A stretch of DNA of 23,406 bases from Lysobacteraceae bacterium (GTDB lineage: Bacteria > Pseudomonadota > Gammaproteobacteria > Xanthomonadales > Rhodanobacteraceae): the NCBI GenBank assembly GCA_018971925.1, contig JAGWZT010000003.1, forward strand, positions 1 through 23,406, written 5' to 3'. The stretch's first letter is position 1. Every line of letters begins with the position of its first letter. The position numbers were made by a program, and so were the translations under genes. Below, one piece after another: positions 1 through 8,172 of this stretch. The notes beneath the pieces are model-generated. The model saw only the letters and a list, made by a program, of their open reading frames with translations. It did no database searches and was not told where the DNA came from.

Positions 1-50
1 CCACCCGGCGCGAGCAGGTTGCGTTCGGCGAGTGCCAGCGGAGAGTCCAT
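1..50 (-). CDS. tldD: TldD-type metalloprotease, N-terminal fragment
   Basis: Only the first 16 complete codons lie in the window: ATG at 50 reading leftwards, giving MDSPLALAERNLLAPG. This resembles the N-terminus of TldD, a subunit of the TldD/TldE zinc protease that processes peptides in the cytoplasm. The stronger argument is order: tldD lies downstream of rng and yhdP in many gammaproteobacteria, and the same order is seen here. An AAGG sequence lies about 11 bases upstream of the ATG. The gap to the YCII-domain gene is 82 bases, with no convincing terminator, so co-transcription is likely. The name rests on synteny and very little protein, and the fragment shows no catalytic motif. Confidence 0.6.
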   Translation of the reverse strand, partial: MDSPLALAERNLLAPG

Positions 51-132
51 GCGTGTCGAAACCTTGCGGGGATCACGACAACGTAAGGGCGGTTCGGCTC
101 GATCGCAAGCGGCGCATCGAAGTGCGGTTCGC

Positions 133-438
133 TCAATTGTGCATCACGCCACGCGGCATCGGGTGGATTTGGTAGTGCATGCCGATGCCGGCCGTGATCG
201 CCGGATCCTCAGCCGTCAATGCGCGCGCGCCGGATTCGTCGTCCCTTTCAACGACGGCGATTCCGAATGCTCCCGCCGGGTCCATCACCAACCCCAGCGC
301 GAACACGCGAACCACGCCACGGTCGATCAAGTCCTGCCAATAAAGCGCGTGACGCTTCATCACGTCCGCCTCCGCCGGCGACAGGTCCATCGCGAAGGTG
401 GAGCGTGGCGGCACCAGCTTGCAAAAGAACGCGGCCAT
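133..438 (-). CDS. YCII-domain (YciI-like) protein
   Basis: A 101-residue protein, MAAFFCKLVPPR to PRGVMHN. It fits the YCII-related family, small ferredoxin-fold proteins with a conserved His and Asp. Here they are the His of KRHALYW and the Asp of the TAEDPAITAG motif, followed by the usual hydrophobic strand ending in HPM. The ATG at 438 is preferred over a start at 576 because a good ribosome site (GGGAGA) lies 6 bases before it and the upstream extension is Arg-rich low-complexity sequence that overlaps the end of yhdP. It sits 37 bases after the yhdP stop and 82 before tldD. The biochemical role of most YCII proteins is not settled, so no substrate is assigned. The family call is fairly secure. 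Confidence 0.85.
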   Translation of the reverse strand: MAAFFCKLVPPRSTFAMDLSPAEADVMKRHALYWQDLIDRGVVRVFALGLVMDPAGAFGIAVVERDDESGARALTAEDPAITAGIGMHYQIHPMPRGVMHN

Positions 439-475
439 GGATGTCTCCCGCAAGGATTGTGGCGCAATCGTAGCG

Positions 476-3400
476 TCAACCAGAGGTCGCGGGTGCGGGC
501 AACGAAGATGATGCCGACGCCGGTGCGCCGGACGGTGCCGGGTGGACCGTGGCAGCCGGGGGCGCCGTCGTGGCACCGGGCGCCACGCTCAACGCCGACG
601 CGGGTGCGGAGGCCACGGTCTCGATCCTCGGCTTGTCCCAACCGCCGGTGACGCGATAAATGCTGCCGGCGGCCTTGTTGATGCCCTTGCCCACCAGGCC
701 CTGCACCACCAGCCCCGCCGCCGCGCCGACCGGGCCACCAATCACCGCCCCGACCACCGGCAAGGTACCGCCGACGTGCGGCGTGACATCCACGGTGAGA
801 TCGTAATCGTGCGCGCGGAACCCGATGCGCCCCTGCATCGCGATGCGCGCAGCGGGTGCCACGATGACCATGTCGCGCGTCTCGGCGTTGCCATCCTGCA
901 GCGTGAAGCTGGCGGAGGCCTGATCGAAACCGAAGCCCGATTTGAACACGTCGCCGAAGTGCAGCAGCAGGCGGCTCGGCAGTTCGCGCAGCGACAACAG
1001 GCCCAGCAACCGGCCGAGGCCCGGTTTCACCGCGAGGATGCTGCCCTCGCCAACCTTGATGTCCAGTTTGCCGCTCAGCCATGCAAGCGAGAACGACGAG
1101 GGCGCGCCCGGCCACGTACCGTCGATTTGCACGTGCGCATCCCTGCCGCCCGCGAGCAGGCCGCTGAATCCGAACGCCGCCAGCGTCTTGCCGAAGTCGT
1201 GCGAGCTGATGTCGATGACCATCTGCGACGCGCTCATGCGGGTGCTGCCGTTCCAGTTGCCGTGCGACTCGATGGTGAAATCCGCGCCCTTCGAATCGAA
1301 CTTGCTGATGTGCATGCCCTGCGGCGTCGGCGCGCTTTCGAACGTCGTCGCGCCGAGTTGTGCCTTGCCGAGCCGCAGGTCGCCGATGCTGACGTGCAGC
1401 GGCGGTATCGCGAACGGCGCGACCGGCGACGTCACCTGCGGCGGTGACGGCGAACCGGGTTGCTTCGGTTCCGGCGGCTCGGGCCAGTAAAGATGCTGGA
1501 AATTCGCGGTGATGCCGCGGGTGGCCAGGCCGGCGGCCGGAAGATCGATCGTGCCCCTCACCGCGGCGCCGTCGAACGAGATCGCATCGCTTTGCGCGCC
1601 GGCTTCGAACGAAAACTGCAACGCGCCAAAATCGGTGCCGAATACCTGCGCGGCATCCGTGGAAACGTCCGCCCGCGAGAGTTGCGGGAAAGCCCCGCCG
1701 GATGATCCAGCCAGCGCCTGCTCGATCCAGCCGCTCACGTCCATGCGCGGCGCGTGACCGCCCACCGCCAGGCCCTGCGCGGGAATCTCGGTTGGCGGCG
1801 CGCTGCCGAAATTCATCGCCAGCGCGGTCGGCAGCTTGCGCGCCGGATCGGCCAGCCGTCCGCGCACCTGCAACACGTCACCGAGCGAAACCGTCAGCGG
1901 CGCACCCGCCGGTGGCAATCGCAGGCTCAGGTGCAGCGGCAATTCCGTATTCGCCGGTTTGTCCAGCGGCGCGGGAAAATCGAGTGCGATGCCCGCGAGA
2001 TTGGATTTGACATCGAGGATCGGCGTCGCGGGCGCGCCGCCCTGCCCCGCCACCACGTTGACGCCGACATGGAACGGCGCGACGCCCTTCGCGTGCGCAA
2101 CCAGGCCGGCGAGATCGGGGTAACCCTGCACCAATGTCTGCGCCGATACGCTGGCATCCAGCGACGCCTCCACGATGTCCTTCGGATCGGCCACGCCGCT
2201 GCCGACCGCGATGGAAAGTTTCGCGGGCGCGCCGCGGAACACCGTCGACAGGTTGTTCGCATGGAACCCCTTGCCTTCGATCTGCAACGGACCATTGAGG
2301 TTCTTCAGCGCGAGGTTCCATTTGTCGGCGGTGACATCCGCCTTGGCCATGTCGACCCTGCCGCCAAGCGTGAAGTTCTCCGCGTGACCGAGCGGAATCG
2401 ACAACTTGATGTCGAACTTGCCGGTGCCGCCGACCTGCATTCCCTGCAGCGCTTCGAGCGCGCCCGCGCCGACCGGAGTGTGGCGCACGAAGTCGAGCAG
2501 TTGCGCGCCGGTACCGCCGCCCTGGATGTCGAGCCCCAGCACACCGTTGTCGAGGTCCGGTATCGACGCCACCGCGTGCGTGGCAGTGACGCCCTGTACC
2601 TTCGCATGCGTCGCGACGATGCCCATGCGGTTGTCCACGAAATCCACCGCGGCATCCACCCCGGTCGCGCGCGGCCAGTCATCGGCGAAGTCGAAGGTGG
2701 CGTTCTGCACCACGCCCGTCGCCTCGAAACGGCCCGTGTGGTCGAGGAACGGCCAGTGATCGAGATCGCCATGGATCAGCACGTGTGCCGACGTCACTTC
2801 GCCGCCGACCAGCGCGTGATCCAGCCACGCAACCAGCGAGGGCGGCATGCTGCGGTAGGGCCAGAACCGATCCGCGTCCGTGACCTTGGCACGGTCGATC
2901 GCCGCGTACGCGGAAATGAAAGGACGATGGCCATTGCCCAGCCAGACCAACCGCGCGCGCGCGTTGCCGGCGAGTTCGCCGGTCTCGAAACGCAGGCCAT
3001 CGGCGGCGACATTCCACAAGCCGTCGTCACGCCAGGCCACGAACGTGCCGCCCAGTCGCGTGAACACGAATGGCTTGCGGAACACGTCGGTAAGCGCAAG
3101 CGTCGCGGCCTGCGGCGGCAACTCCAGCGACAATCCCTGGTCATCCGCACGCACGACGCCCTGCGCCAGCACGATGCCGGGCACGGCGCCCGTCGCCACC
3201 GCGCCGAGATTCGAGAACCGCACGGTCGCGTCGTAACGGCCGCCCTGCTGCCATGCCACCGCGGCATCGTCGATCTTCGCGTACGGACGTGCGTGGTCCA
3301 CCCACTGCGCGAATGCCGGTGGCGCTTGCGGCGCCATCGCTGCCAGTGAAAGCCACGGCGCCACATCCACCGCGTGCGCGGCCGCCGTCACCCGCCACGC

Positions 3401-4387
3401 GCCGGAATGGCCACGCACATGCACAACCGCGCCACCCGCCTGATCGATGTTCGCGCGTTGCTTGCCCGGCCCGCGCCACGCGATGTCCCAACCATCACTG
3501 ACACGCGTCGCTTTCAACACGCCGGCCAGCGATGCCAGGTCGACCACGCGGCCATTCGGCCCGAACGCCGCAAGGTTGGTGATGCTGTAGCGCGCGGCCG
3601 CGGACGCGAGCTTGCCGTTTTGCCAACTGCCCCAAAGCTCGACGTCACCGCGGCCGCTGTGCACCGCATAACCGTGCAAATCCAGCCCGCGCACGGCCTC
3701 GGCAAAATCCAGATCATGGGTCGCCACGTGCAGCGCGTAATCACGCGCGCCCGCGCTCATGCGCCCGCTGATGGTGATCGCCTGCTGCGTGCCCATCTGC
3801 TGCACGCTGCCACCGAAGCGGATCATGTCCCCGATGTTGACCACCCTCAGGCGCGGCGCGAACAGGCGCCACGAGCGATGCGTCGCATCGTCCACGATGT
3901 CCACGCGCAGATTGCTCAAATCGAGATCGACCGGCAGCGACTGCAGCGACGCGTGCGTTTCCCCGGACGAAGTGCCGAACCCGACCACCTGCCAGCCTGA
4001 CGCCGCGTGTTCGACGCGCAATTCCATGTCGTTGAGGCGCAACGTGATCCAGCGATGCGCGGGACGCAACCACGCACCGAAATCGAATTTCAACGCCGCG
4101 TGCGGCAGCGTGATGGACTTGCCGCCCGACTGCGCCGGCCCCAGGGTCAGATCGCGCACCGTCAGCAGCGGACCCGACGGCTGCCACCGGCTGGAAATCG
4201 CCGCGAAGCTCACCGGGCGGTGCAGCCGCGAGGACAATTGGCGCGCGACGAAATCGGGGTAGCGCGTGGCCACCGGCAGCAGTATCTGCACCACACCCAT
4301 GACGACGGCCGCCGCAATCAGCAGACCGGCGATCAGCGCGGTCAACGCGAACCGCGCGCGGCGCAGGTGGTGGCGCCATGCGCTCAT
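476..4387 (-). CDS. yhdP: YhdP-family AsmA-like envelope lipid transport protein
   Basis: A 1303-residue protein, close to the roughly 1270 residues usual for YhdP. YhdP is one of the AsmA-like inner-membrane proteins (with TamB and YdbH) that carry phospholipid across the periplasm to the outer membrane. Residues about 13-37 form one membrane anchor after a basic N-terminus (MSAWRHHLRRARF). The rest is a long periplasmic beta-rich region with repeated amphipathic strands. Near the C-terminus the family signature is clear: an AsmA-like stretch (ETRDMVIVAPAARIAMQGRI), a glycine-rich hydrophobic segment (LPVVGAVIGGPVGAAAGLVV) and a TGGWDKPRIE ending. The last 45 or so residues are Ala/Pro/Ser-rich and probably disordered. 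The ATG at 4387 has AAGAG about 11 bases upstream. It lies downstream of rng, as in E. coli, but a 714-base repeat-filled gap separates them. Confidence 0.93.
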   Translation of the reverse strand: MSAWRHHLRRARFALTALIAGLLIAAAVVMGVVQILLPVATRYPDFVARQLSSRLHRPVSFAAISSRWQPSGPLLTVRDLTLGPAQSGGKSITLPHAALKFDFGAWLRPAHRWITLRLNDMELRVEHAASGWQVVGFGTSSGETHASLQSLPVDLDLSNLRVDIVDDATHRSWRLFAPRLRVVNIGDMIRFGGSVQQMGTQQAITISGRMSAGARDYALHVATHDLDFAEAVRGLDLHGYAVHSGRGDVELWGSWQNGKLASAAARYSITNLAAFGPNGRVVDLASLAGVLKATRVSDGWDIAWRGPGKQRANIDQAGGAVVHVRGHSGAWRVTAAAHAVDVAPWLSLAAMAPQAPPAFAQWVDHARPYAKIDDAAVAWQQGGRYDATVRFSNLGAVATGAVPGIVLAQGVVRADDQGLSLELPPQAATLALTDVFRKPFVFTRLGGTFVAWRDDGLWNVAADGLRFETGELAGNARARLVWLGNGHRPFISAYAAIDRAKVTDADRFWPYRSMPPSLVAWLDHALVGGEVTSAHVLIHGDLDHWPFLDHTGRFEATGVVQNATFDFADDWPRATGVDAAVDFVDNRMGIVATHAKVQGVTATHAVASIPDLDNGVLGLDIQGGGTGAQLLDFVRHTPVGAGALEALQGMQVGGTGKFDIKLSIPLGHAENFTLGGRVDMAKADVTADKWNLALKNLNGPLQIEGKGFHANNLSTVFRGAPAKLSIAVGSGVADPKDIVEASLDASVSAQTLVQGYPDLAGLVAHAKGVAPFHVGVNVVAGQGGAPATPILDVKSNLAGIALDFPAPLDKPANTELPLHLSLRLPPAGAPLTVSLGDVLQVRGRLADPARKLPTALAMNFGSAPPTEIPAQGLAVGGHAPRMDVSGWIEQALAGSSGGAFPQLSRADVSTDAAQVFGTDFGALQFSFEAGAQSDAISFDGAAVRGTIDLPAAGLATRGITANFQHLYWPEPPEPKQPGSPSPPQVTSPVAPFAIPPLHVSIGDLRLGKAQLGATTFESAPTPQGMHISKFDSKGADFTIESHGNWNGSTRMSASQMVIDISSHDFGKTLAAFGFSGLLAGGRDAHVQIDGTWPGAPSSFSLAWLSGKLDIKVGEGSILAVKPGLGRLLGLLSLRELPSRLLLHFGDVFKSGFGFDQASASFTLQDGNAETRDMVIVAPAARIAMQGRIGFRAHDYDLTVDVTPHVGGTLPVVGAVIGGPVGAAAGLVVQGLVGKGINKAAGSIYRVTGGWDKPRIETVASAPASALSVAPGATTAPPAATVHPAPSGAPASASSSLPAPATSG

Positions 4388-4452
4388 GACGCATACTCTT
4401 GCGGTAGATGCAGCCTCACCGCAGGGGTTTCGCGCGCCTCAGCGGCGCGCGA

Positions 4453-4478
4453 GCCACTTTTGTTAAGGCAAAAGTGGC
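4453..4478. repeat. Perfect 10-bp inverted repeat with 6-base loop
   Basis: GCCACTTTTG at 4453-4462 pairs perfectly with CAAAAGTGGC at 4469-4478 around the loop TTAAGG. On the minus-strand transcript it lies about 65 bases before the yhdP start, in its 5' leader. It has the same size (10-bp stem, 6-base loop) as the hairpin at 6740-6765 upstream of rng, with a different sequence. It has no T-tract in either direction and is not a standard intrinsic terminator. Confidence 0.7.
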
Positions 4479-4573
4479 CAAAACCATTGCGCCGGGCACG
4501 ACGGTTTCGGCAACGTCGTGTTGCCTCAACTTCCCTGCGCTTCTCGCGCCAAGCGGGCCGGCGCGAACTACTC

Positions 4574-4668
4574 GCCACATCCCTGTGGCTCGCCCTTCGC
4601 TGACGCTCAGAGCCGCCTGCAGCGTTCAAATCGGCAGTCCCTGCCGCTTTAGTCGCACATCCCTGTGC
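4574..4668. repeat. Cluster of mini-palindromes with TCCC/TCC loops
   Basis: There are three short hairpins with unrelated arms and nearly the same loop: GCCACA-TCCC-TGTGGC (4574-4589), CGGCAG-TCC-CTGCCG (4632-4646) and GCACA-TCCC-TGTGC (4655-4668). The stretch around the first one (TACTCGCC through CTTCG, 4569-4599) closely resembles 11126-11155 upstream of lptE. It lies in the rng-yhdP gap, so it would be transcribed as part of the yhdP leader. Confidence 0.65.
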
Positions 4669-4901
4669 TCGGACATGCGCGCCTTGCTCCCGCTTGGCGC
4701 TGCGATGCTCGGCATCGCGCAACGGCGCGTTGGCTGCTTCGACGACCGGCCATCCATTGCCTCGGTCGGGGCGAGAGCAACCGAAGTACTTCGTCGCGTC
4801 ACGCGCGCAGGATGCGCGCCAAACGGGGCCCCTCGAACACGGCGAACGGACGACGGAAACGCCCGAAGGGTGGCGCACGGGAAGCGCGCCAGTTCGCCGC
4901 G

Positions 4902-4966
4902 GATACATGGATGTATCGTCGGCGAATCCCGGCGGCCGTGAGTGAACCCGTAGCCCATGGATGGGC
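4902..4966. repeat. Two further mini-palindromes with GG/TCCA centre
   Basis: GATACAT-GG-ATGTATC (4902-4917) and GCCCAT-GG-ATGGGC (4953-4966). Read on the minus strand they are GATACA-TCCA-TGTATC and GCCCA-TCCA-TGGGC, so they share the A-TCCN-T loop shape of the 4574-4668 cluster but in the opposite orientation. Confidence 0.6.
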
Positions 4967-4998
4967 GAAGGGCGTGTTCGTGGGGTGGCCTTCTCTTT

Positions 4999-5057
4999 GG
5001 TGACTTTCTCTTGGCCACGCAAGAGAAAGTCACCCGCGCGCCCGGGAGGCGCGCGGG
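4999..5057. repeat. 14-bp perfect hairpin followed by a GC-rich hairpin
   Basis: GGTGACTTTCTCTT (4999-5012) pairs perfectly with AAGAGAAAGTCACC (5021-5034) around an 8-base loop. Immediately after, sharing CC at 5033-5034, CCCGCGCGCC (5033-5042) pairs with GGCGCGCGGG (5048-5057). On the minus strand this comes 45 bases after the rng stop, with a TTTT run before the GC hairpin and not after it. It could act as a 3' stabiliser or processing site for rng mRNA, but it is more likely the end of a dispersed element. Confidence 0.7.
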
Positions 5058-5080
5058 AAAAGACAGGGACGTCGTTACGC

Positions 5081-5095
5081 GTGCACAAAGTGCAC
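5081..5095. repeat. GTGCAC-AAA-GTGCAC palindrome after rng
   Basis: Two copies of the palindrome GTGCAC separated by AAA, ending 6 bases before the rng stop codon complement at 5102. It can be read as an inverted or a direct repeat. Its function is unknown, and a chance occurrence is possible. Confidence 0.4.
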
Positions 5096-5101
5096 AAACA
5101 A

Positions 5102-6580
5102 TCAAAGCAGCACGACATCGAACTGCTCCTGCCCGTACTGCTCCTCGGGCTGGAAGCGGATCGACTTCCCGATGAAGGCCTCCAGCTCGGCGACCGCGGA
5201 GGACTCTTCTTCCAGCATGCGCCCGACGACTTTCGGTGACGCCAGCACCAGCAACTTTTCCGCGTCGAACTGGCGCACCGCACGGGTGATCTCGCGGAAG
5301 ATTTCGTAACCGACGGTTTCGGCCGTTTTCAGAATGCCGCGGCCGGCGCAGGTCGCGCACGGCTCGCACAGTTGCCGCGCCAGGCTTTCGGTGGTGCGCT
5401 TGCGCGTCATCTCGACCAGCCCCAGAGGACTCATTTCATACACGGTGGTCTTGGCGTGGTCGCGCGCCAGCGCCTTCTCGAGCGTGCGCAGCACCTGACG
5501 CTTGTGCTCGTCGTCGTGCATGTCGATGAAGTCGATGATGATGATGCCGCCGAGGTTGCGCAGCCGCAGCTGCCGCGCCGCGGCCTGCGCGGCCTCGAGG
5601 TTGGTGCGGAACGCGGTTTCCTCGAGGTTGCGCGCGCCGAGATACGCGCCGGTGTTGACGTCGATGGTGGTCATCGCCTCGGTCTGATCGATCACCAGAT
5701 AGCCGCCCGATTTCAGCGGCACTTCCTTGCGCAACGCTTTCTGTATTTCATCCTCGACACCATAAAGATCGAAGATCGGCCGCTCACCCGGATAGTGTTC
5801 GACACGATCGGTAAGGCCGGGCATGAATTGCCGCGCGAATTCCAGCGTGCGTTCGAACGTTTCATGCGAATCCACGCGCACCTTCTCTATCTCGTCGTGC
5901 ATGAGGTCGCGCAACACGCGCAGCGGCAGCGGCGGTTCCTCGTACACGCGTTCGCCGGGTTGCGCGCGCGCGATCGCTTCGGAAACCGTCTGCCACACGC
6001 GGGTCACGTAGGCGACATCTTCGCCGAGCGCTTCGGCGCCCAGTCCCTCTGCATTGGTGCGCGCGATCAAACCGAAACCGTCACCCGCCAGCCCGGCCAT
6101 GATGCCGCGCAGGCGTTCGCGTTCGACTTCGTCCTCGATGCGCACCGATACGCCCCGCGTCGCGCTGTCCGGCAACAGCACCAGGTAGCGCGATGGAATG
6201 GAAAGGTGGGTGGACAGCCGCGCGCCCTTGCTGCCGATCGGATCCTTGATGACCTGCACGATCACGCGCTGGCCTTCGTGCACCAGCTCGGTGATCGGCG
6301 GTGTGACAACGGGTGCGGATGCAACGCCGTCGATGGGTTCGGCATTGAGGACGGGGTGCGCCATGTCCGCCGCATGCAGGAACGCGCTGCGCTCCAGCCC
6401 GATGTCGACGAACGCGGCCTGCATGCCCGGCATCACGCGTTTCACCCGTCCGCAATAAATGTTGCCGACATAGCCGCGGCGCCCGCTCCGCTCGACGTGC
6501 ACCTCCTGCAGCATCCCGTTCTCGACCACGCCGACGCGCGCCTCGCGGGGCGTGACGTTGATCAGGATTTCCTCGGTCAT
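5102..6580 (-). CDS. rng: Ribonuclease G
   Basis: A 492-residue cytoplasmic endoribonuclease of the RNase E/G family, close to the 489 residues of E. coli RNase G, which matures the 16S rRNA 5' end and trims some mRNAs. An S1 RNA-binding domain covers roughly residues 35-125 (RRGYVGNIYCGRVKRVMPGM, with FVDIG). The catalytic metal-binding aspartates are D307 in TTIDVNTGAYLGAR and D350 in IIIIDFIDM. A cysteine cluster, C405-EP-C408-AT-C411, matches the zinc-link region used for dimer formation. The short C-terminus shows this is RNase G and not the long RNase E. The ATG at 6580 starts the conserved MTEEILINVTPREARV. An upstream extension to 6751 would be translated repeat DNA. The ribosome site is weak. 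The neighbours maf and yhdP match the E. coli order. Confidence 0.96.
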   Translation of the reverse strand: MTEEILINVTPREARVGVVENGMLQEVHVERSGRRGYVGNIYCGRVKRVMPGMQAAFVDIGLERSAFLHAADMAHPVLNAEPIDGVASAPVVTPPITELVHEGQRVIVQVIKDPIGSKGARLSTHLSIPSRYLVLLPDSATRGVSVRIEDEVERERLRGIMAGLAGDGFGLIARTNAEGLGAEALGEDVAYVTRVWQTVSEAIARAQPGERVYEEPPLPLRVLRDLMHDEIEKVRVDSHETFERTLEFARQFMPGLTDRVEHYPGERPIFDLYGVEDEIQKALRKEVPLKSGGYLVIDQTEAMTTIDVNTGAYLGARNLEETAFRTNLEAAQAAARQLRLRNLGGIIIIDFIDMHDDEHKRQVLRTLEKALARDHAKTTVYEMSPLGLVEMTRKRTTESLARQLCEPCATCAGRGILKTAETVGYEIFREITRAVRQFDAEKLLVLASPKVVGRMLEEESSAVAELEAFIGKSIRFQPEEQYGQEQFDVVLL

Positions 6581-6640
6581 GTCGAGCGCTCGAAGTGGAC
6601 TTTTTGCAAAGTAGTTGTCCGTGAAGTGATCACCGGCCCA

Positions 6641-6765
6641 CACATCCCTGTGCGTCGCGCTATTCGCGCCATCCCTGGCGCTCACCCTTTCGGGCCGCCT
6701 CCGGCGTTCGGGCGCGCTCCTGCGCGCCTCGTCGCCGGAGCGAGATGCCATTCAAGGCATCTCGC
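6641..6765. repeat. Mini-palindromes plus 10-bp hairpin between maf and rng
   Basis: CACA-TCCC-TGTG (6641-6652) and GCGCCA-TCCC-TGGCGC (6666-6681) have the same loop as the 4574-4668 cluster. Further right, GCGAGATGCC (6740-6749) pairs perfectly with GGCATCTCGC (6756-6765) around ATTCAA. All lie in the 252-base maf-rng gap, in the rng leader. This looks like a shorter relative of the element in the rng-yhdP gap. Confidence 0.6.
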
Positions 6766-6832
6766 GAAAGTTCCGGCTCACCCTCTTATATCCGGGCGCC
6801 CGTGTACCTGTCGATGCACGAAACCCGCCCGT

Positions 6833-7414
6833 TCAGGACCCGTCACGCCGCCCGCCCGCCTCGCGCAGCAGGCGCACTGTCTCGAACAGCGGCAGGCCCA
6901 TCACCCCCGAGTAGCTGCCGGACAGGTGCGCGACGAAGCCGGCCGCCCGGCCCTGGATCGCGTAGCCGCCGGCCTTGCCGAACGGCTCTCCGGTGGCGAC
7001 ATAGCGTTCAATTTCGCCGGCATCCAGTTTCGCAAAAGTCACGGCGGATACGCTGATGGCGATGCGTTCGCCCTTTGTGCTCGCGCAGCACACCACCGAA
7101 ATCACCTCATGCGTGCGGCCGGACAGCGCGCGCAGCATCGCCGCCGCGGCGGCGGCATCGCGCGGTTTGCCGAACACGCGGTCGTCCAACACAACCTCGG
7201 TGTCGGCTCCGAGCACGATGGCGTTCGAATCGCGTTCGATCACGGCCTGTAATCCCGCGCGGGCTTTCCCGCACGCCACGCGTTCGACGTAGGCGCGCGG
7301 GGGTTCGTTCGCGACGCGCACTTCCGGCACGTCCACGTCCACCGTTTCGAAAACCGCGCCGATTTGCGCGAGCAGTTCGCGGCGGCGCGGGGATTGCGAG
7401 GCGAGATAGAGCAT
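6833..7414 (-). CDS. maf: Maf-family nucleoside triphosphate pyrophosphatase (YhdE type)
   Basis: A 193-residue cytoplasmic house-cleaning enzyme of the Maf family. YhdE-type members hydrolyse dTTP, UTP and modified pyrimidine nucleotides to monophosphate and pyrophosphate. Visible motifs are the N-terminal LASQSPRRRELL, the catalytic aspartate D71 in LGADTEVV, GKPRD at 83-87 and the GGYAIQGRAAGF plus GSYSGVMGLPL segments near the end, which fit the YhdE subgroup better than YceF. The ATG at 7414 begins the conserved MLYLASQS. An in-frame start at 7645 would only add repeat-derived sequence (EPSPRPSPRGRG). The position next to rng and yhdP matches E. coli yhdE. The ribosome site is poor. Confidence 0.93.
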   Translation of the reverse strand: MLYLASQSPRRRELLAQIGAVFETVDVDVPEVRVANEPPRAYVERVACGKARAGLQAVIERDSNAIVLGADTEVVLDDRVFGKPRDAAAAAAMLRALSGRTHEVISVVCCASTKGERIAISVSAVTFAKLDAGEIERYVATGEPFGKAGGYAIQGRAAGFVAHLSGSYSGVMGLPLFETVRLLREAGGRRDGS

Positions 7415-7456
7415 CGCGCAAGCATAACCGGCGGGTGGCAGGCCCCGCGCTCGTCT

Positions 7457-7477
7457 CCCTCTTCCCCGGGGAGAGGG
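7457..7477. repeat. CCCTCTTCCCCGGGGAGAGGG-type palindrome
   Basis: A near-perfect dyad centred on CCCCGGGG, with CCCTCT on the left and GAGAGGG on the right, followed by CCGGGGTGAAGG. It lies in the 265-base rlmH-maf gap. I recall closely similar palindromes scattered between genes of many proteobacteria, but this was not searched. The rest of the gap (7490-7679) has no gene, only weak dyads such as TACCGG (7550-7555) with CCGGTA (7567-7572). Confidence 0.55.
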
Positions 7478-7679
7478 CCGGGGTGAAGGCTCAAAACTTG
7501 TTTGAACCCCCCAGGACTGAGCGAGAGCAATGCTCGCATCCATCATTTCTACCGGCAGGAGCAGCACCGGTACTTCGCCAGAAGTGCGGAAGAAGTGGAT
7601 ACCAGGTACGGAGAGACATGATAGTTCAGCCAACCGGGCGATCACCCGCTGCGTGGCGTCGCACCGGTTACCTCAAGCG

Positions 7680-8150
7680 TCACCCACGGTGGTAGGGATG
7701 CCCATTGAGGATGGTCACCGCGCGATAAAGCTGCTCGGCGACGACCAGCCGCACCAACATGTGCGGGAGCGTGAGCGGGCCGAGTGACCAGCGCTGGTCG
7801 GCGCGTTGCAGCACGTCGCGGGCGTGGCCATCGGGGCCTCCGATCAGGAACGCGACATCGCGGCCCGCCATGCGCCAGTTCGACAATTGTTGCGCGAGTT
7901 GTTCGCTGGACCACGCCGTGCCGCGGCCGTCCAGTGCGACGACGTGCGCGCCGCGCGGCAGCGCGGCGAGCAACGCCGCGCCTTCGTGTTCCATCGCGCG
8001 CATATCGTCGCGGCCCTTGCCACGCGCGCCGGGTTTGATTTCGACAAGTTCCAGCGGCAGGTCGCGCACCAGGCGTTTCGTGTACTCCGCGAAACCTCCC
8101 GCCACCCAACCCGGCATGCGTTCGCCGACCGCGATCAGCTTCGCGCGCAT
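7680..8150 (-). CDS. rlmH: 23S rRNA (pseudouridine1915-N3)-methyltransferase RlmH
   Basis: A 156-residue SPOUT-fold methyltransferase, matching the usual 155 residues. It methylates pseudouridine 1915 in helix 69 of 23S rRNA on the assembled 70S ribosome, using S-adenosylmethionine. Conserved pieces are the N-terminal KLIAVGERMPGWV, VALDGRGTAWSSEQLA, the SAM-binding FLIGGPDGH and the C-terminal LTLPHMLVRLVVAEQLYRA with the NGHPYHRG end. The ATG at 8150 starts the standard MRAKLIAVG. The ribosome site is weak. The gene follows rsfS after 22 bases, the common rsfS-rlmH pairing, so the two are very probably on one transcript. Confidence 0.96.
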   Translation of the reverse strand: MRAKLIAVGERMPGWVAGGFAEYTKRLVRDLPLELVEIKPGARGKGRDDMRAMEHEGAALLAALPRGAHVVALDGRGTAWSSEQLAQQLSNWRMAGRDVAFLIGGPDGHARDVLQRADQRWSLGPLTLPHMLVRLVVAEQLYRAVTILNGHPYHRG

Positions 8151-8172
8151 GCACGGTTATTCATCGTGTTGC

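Larger units (their letters stand above)
4388..5101. other. Long intergenic region filled with palindromic repeats
   Basis: This 714-base gap between rng and yhdP holds no credible gene. Open frames cross it on both strands, but their translations are Arg/Ala/Ser-rich and lack any fold signature. From left to right it contains a 10-bp perfect hairpin (4453-4478), mini-palindromes with TCC-type loops (4574-4589, 4632-4646, 4655-4668), two more of related shape (4902-4917, 4953-4966), a 14-bp perfect hairpin followed directly by a GC hairpin (4999-5057), and GTGCAC-AAA-GTGCAC (5081-5095). The pattern matches the dispersed intergenic elements I recall from Xanthomonadales genomes. That recognition is from memory and not tested here. 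Confidence 0.75.

Noticed and set aside
1754..3349. Long plus-strand open frame (531 codons) opposite yhdP
   Set aside because: Its product is Arg/His/Gln-rich without any fold signature and lies wholly antisense to a clear YhdP gene. High GC content makes long shadow frames common.
4384..5283. Possible gene in the rng-yhdP gap (299 codons, minus)
   Set aside because: The frame translates palindromic repeats and runs into rng. There is no conserved protein pattern or ribosome site.
5372..7252. 626-codon plus-strand open frame across rng and maf
   Set aside because: It is antisense to two well-identified genes and crosses their repeat-filled gap. The translation is low-complexity and has no ribosome site of note.
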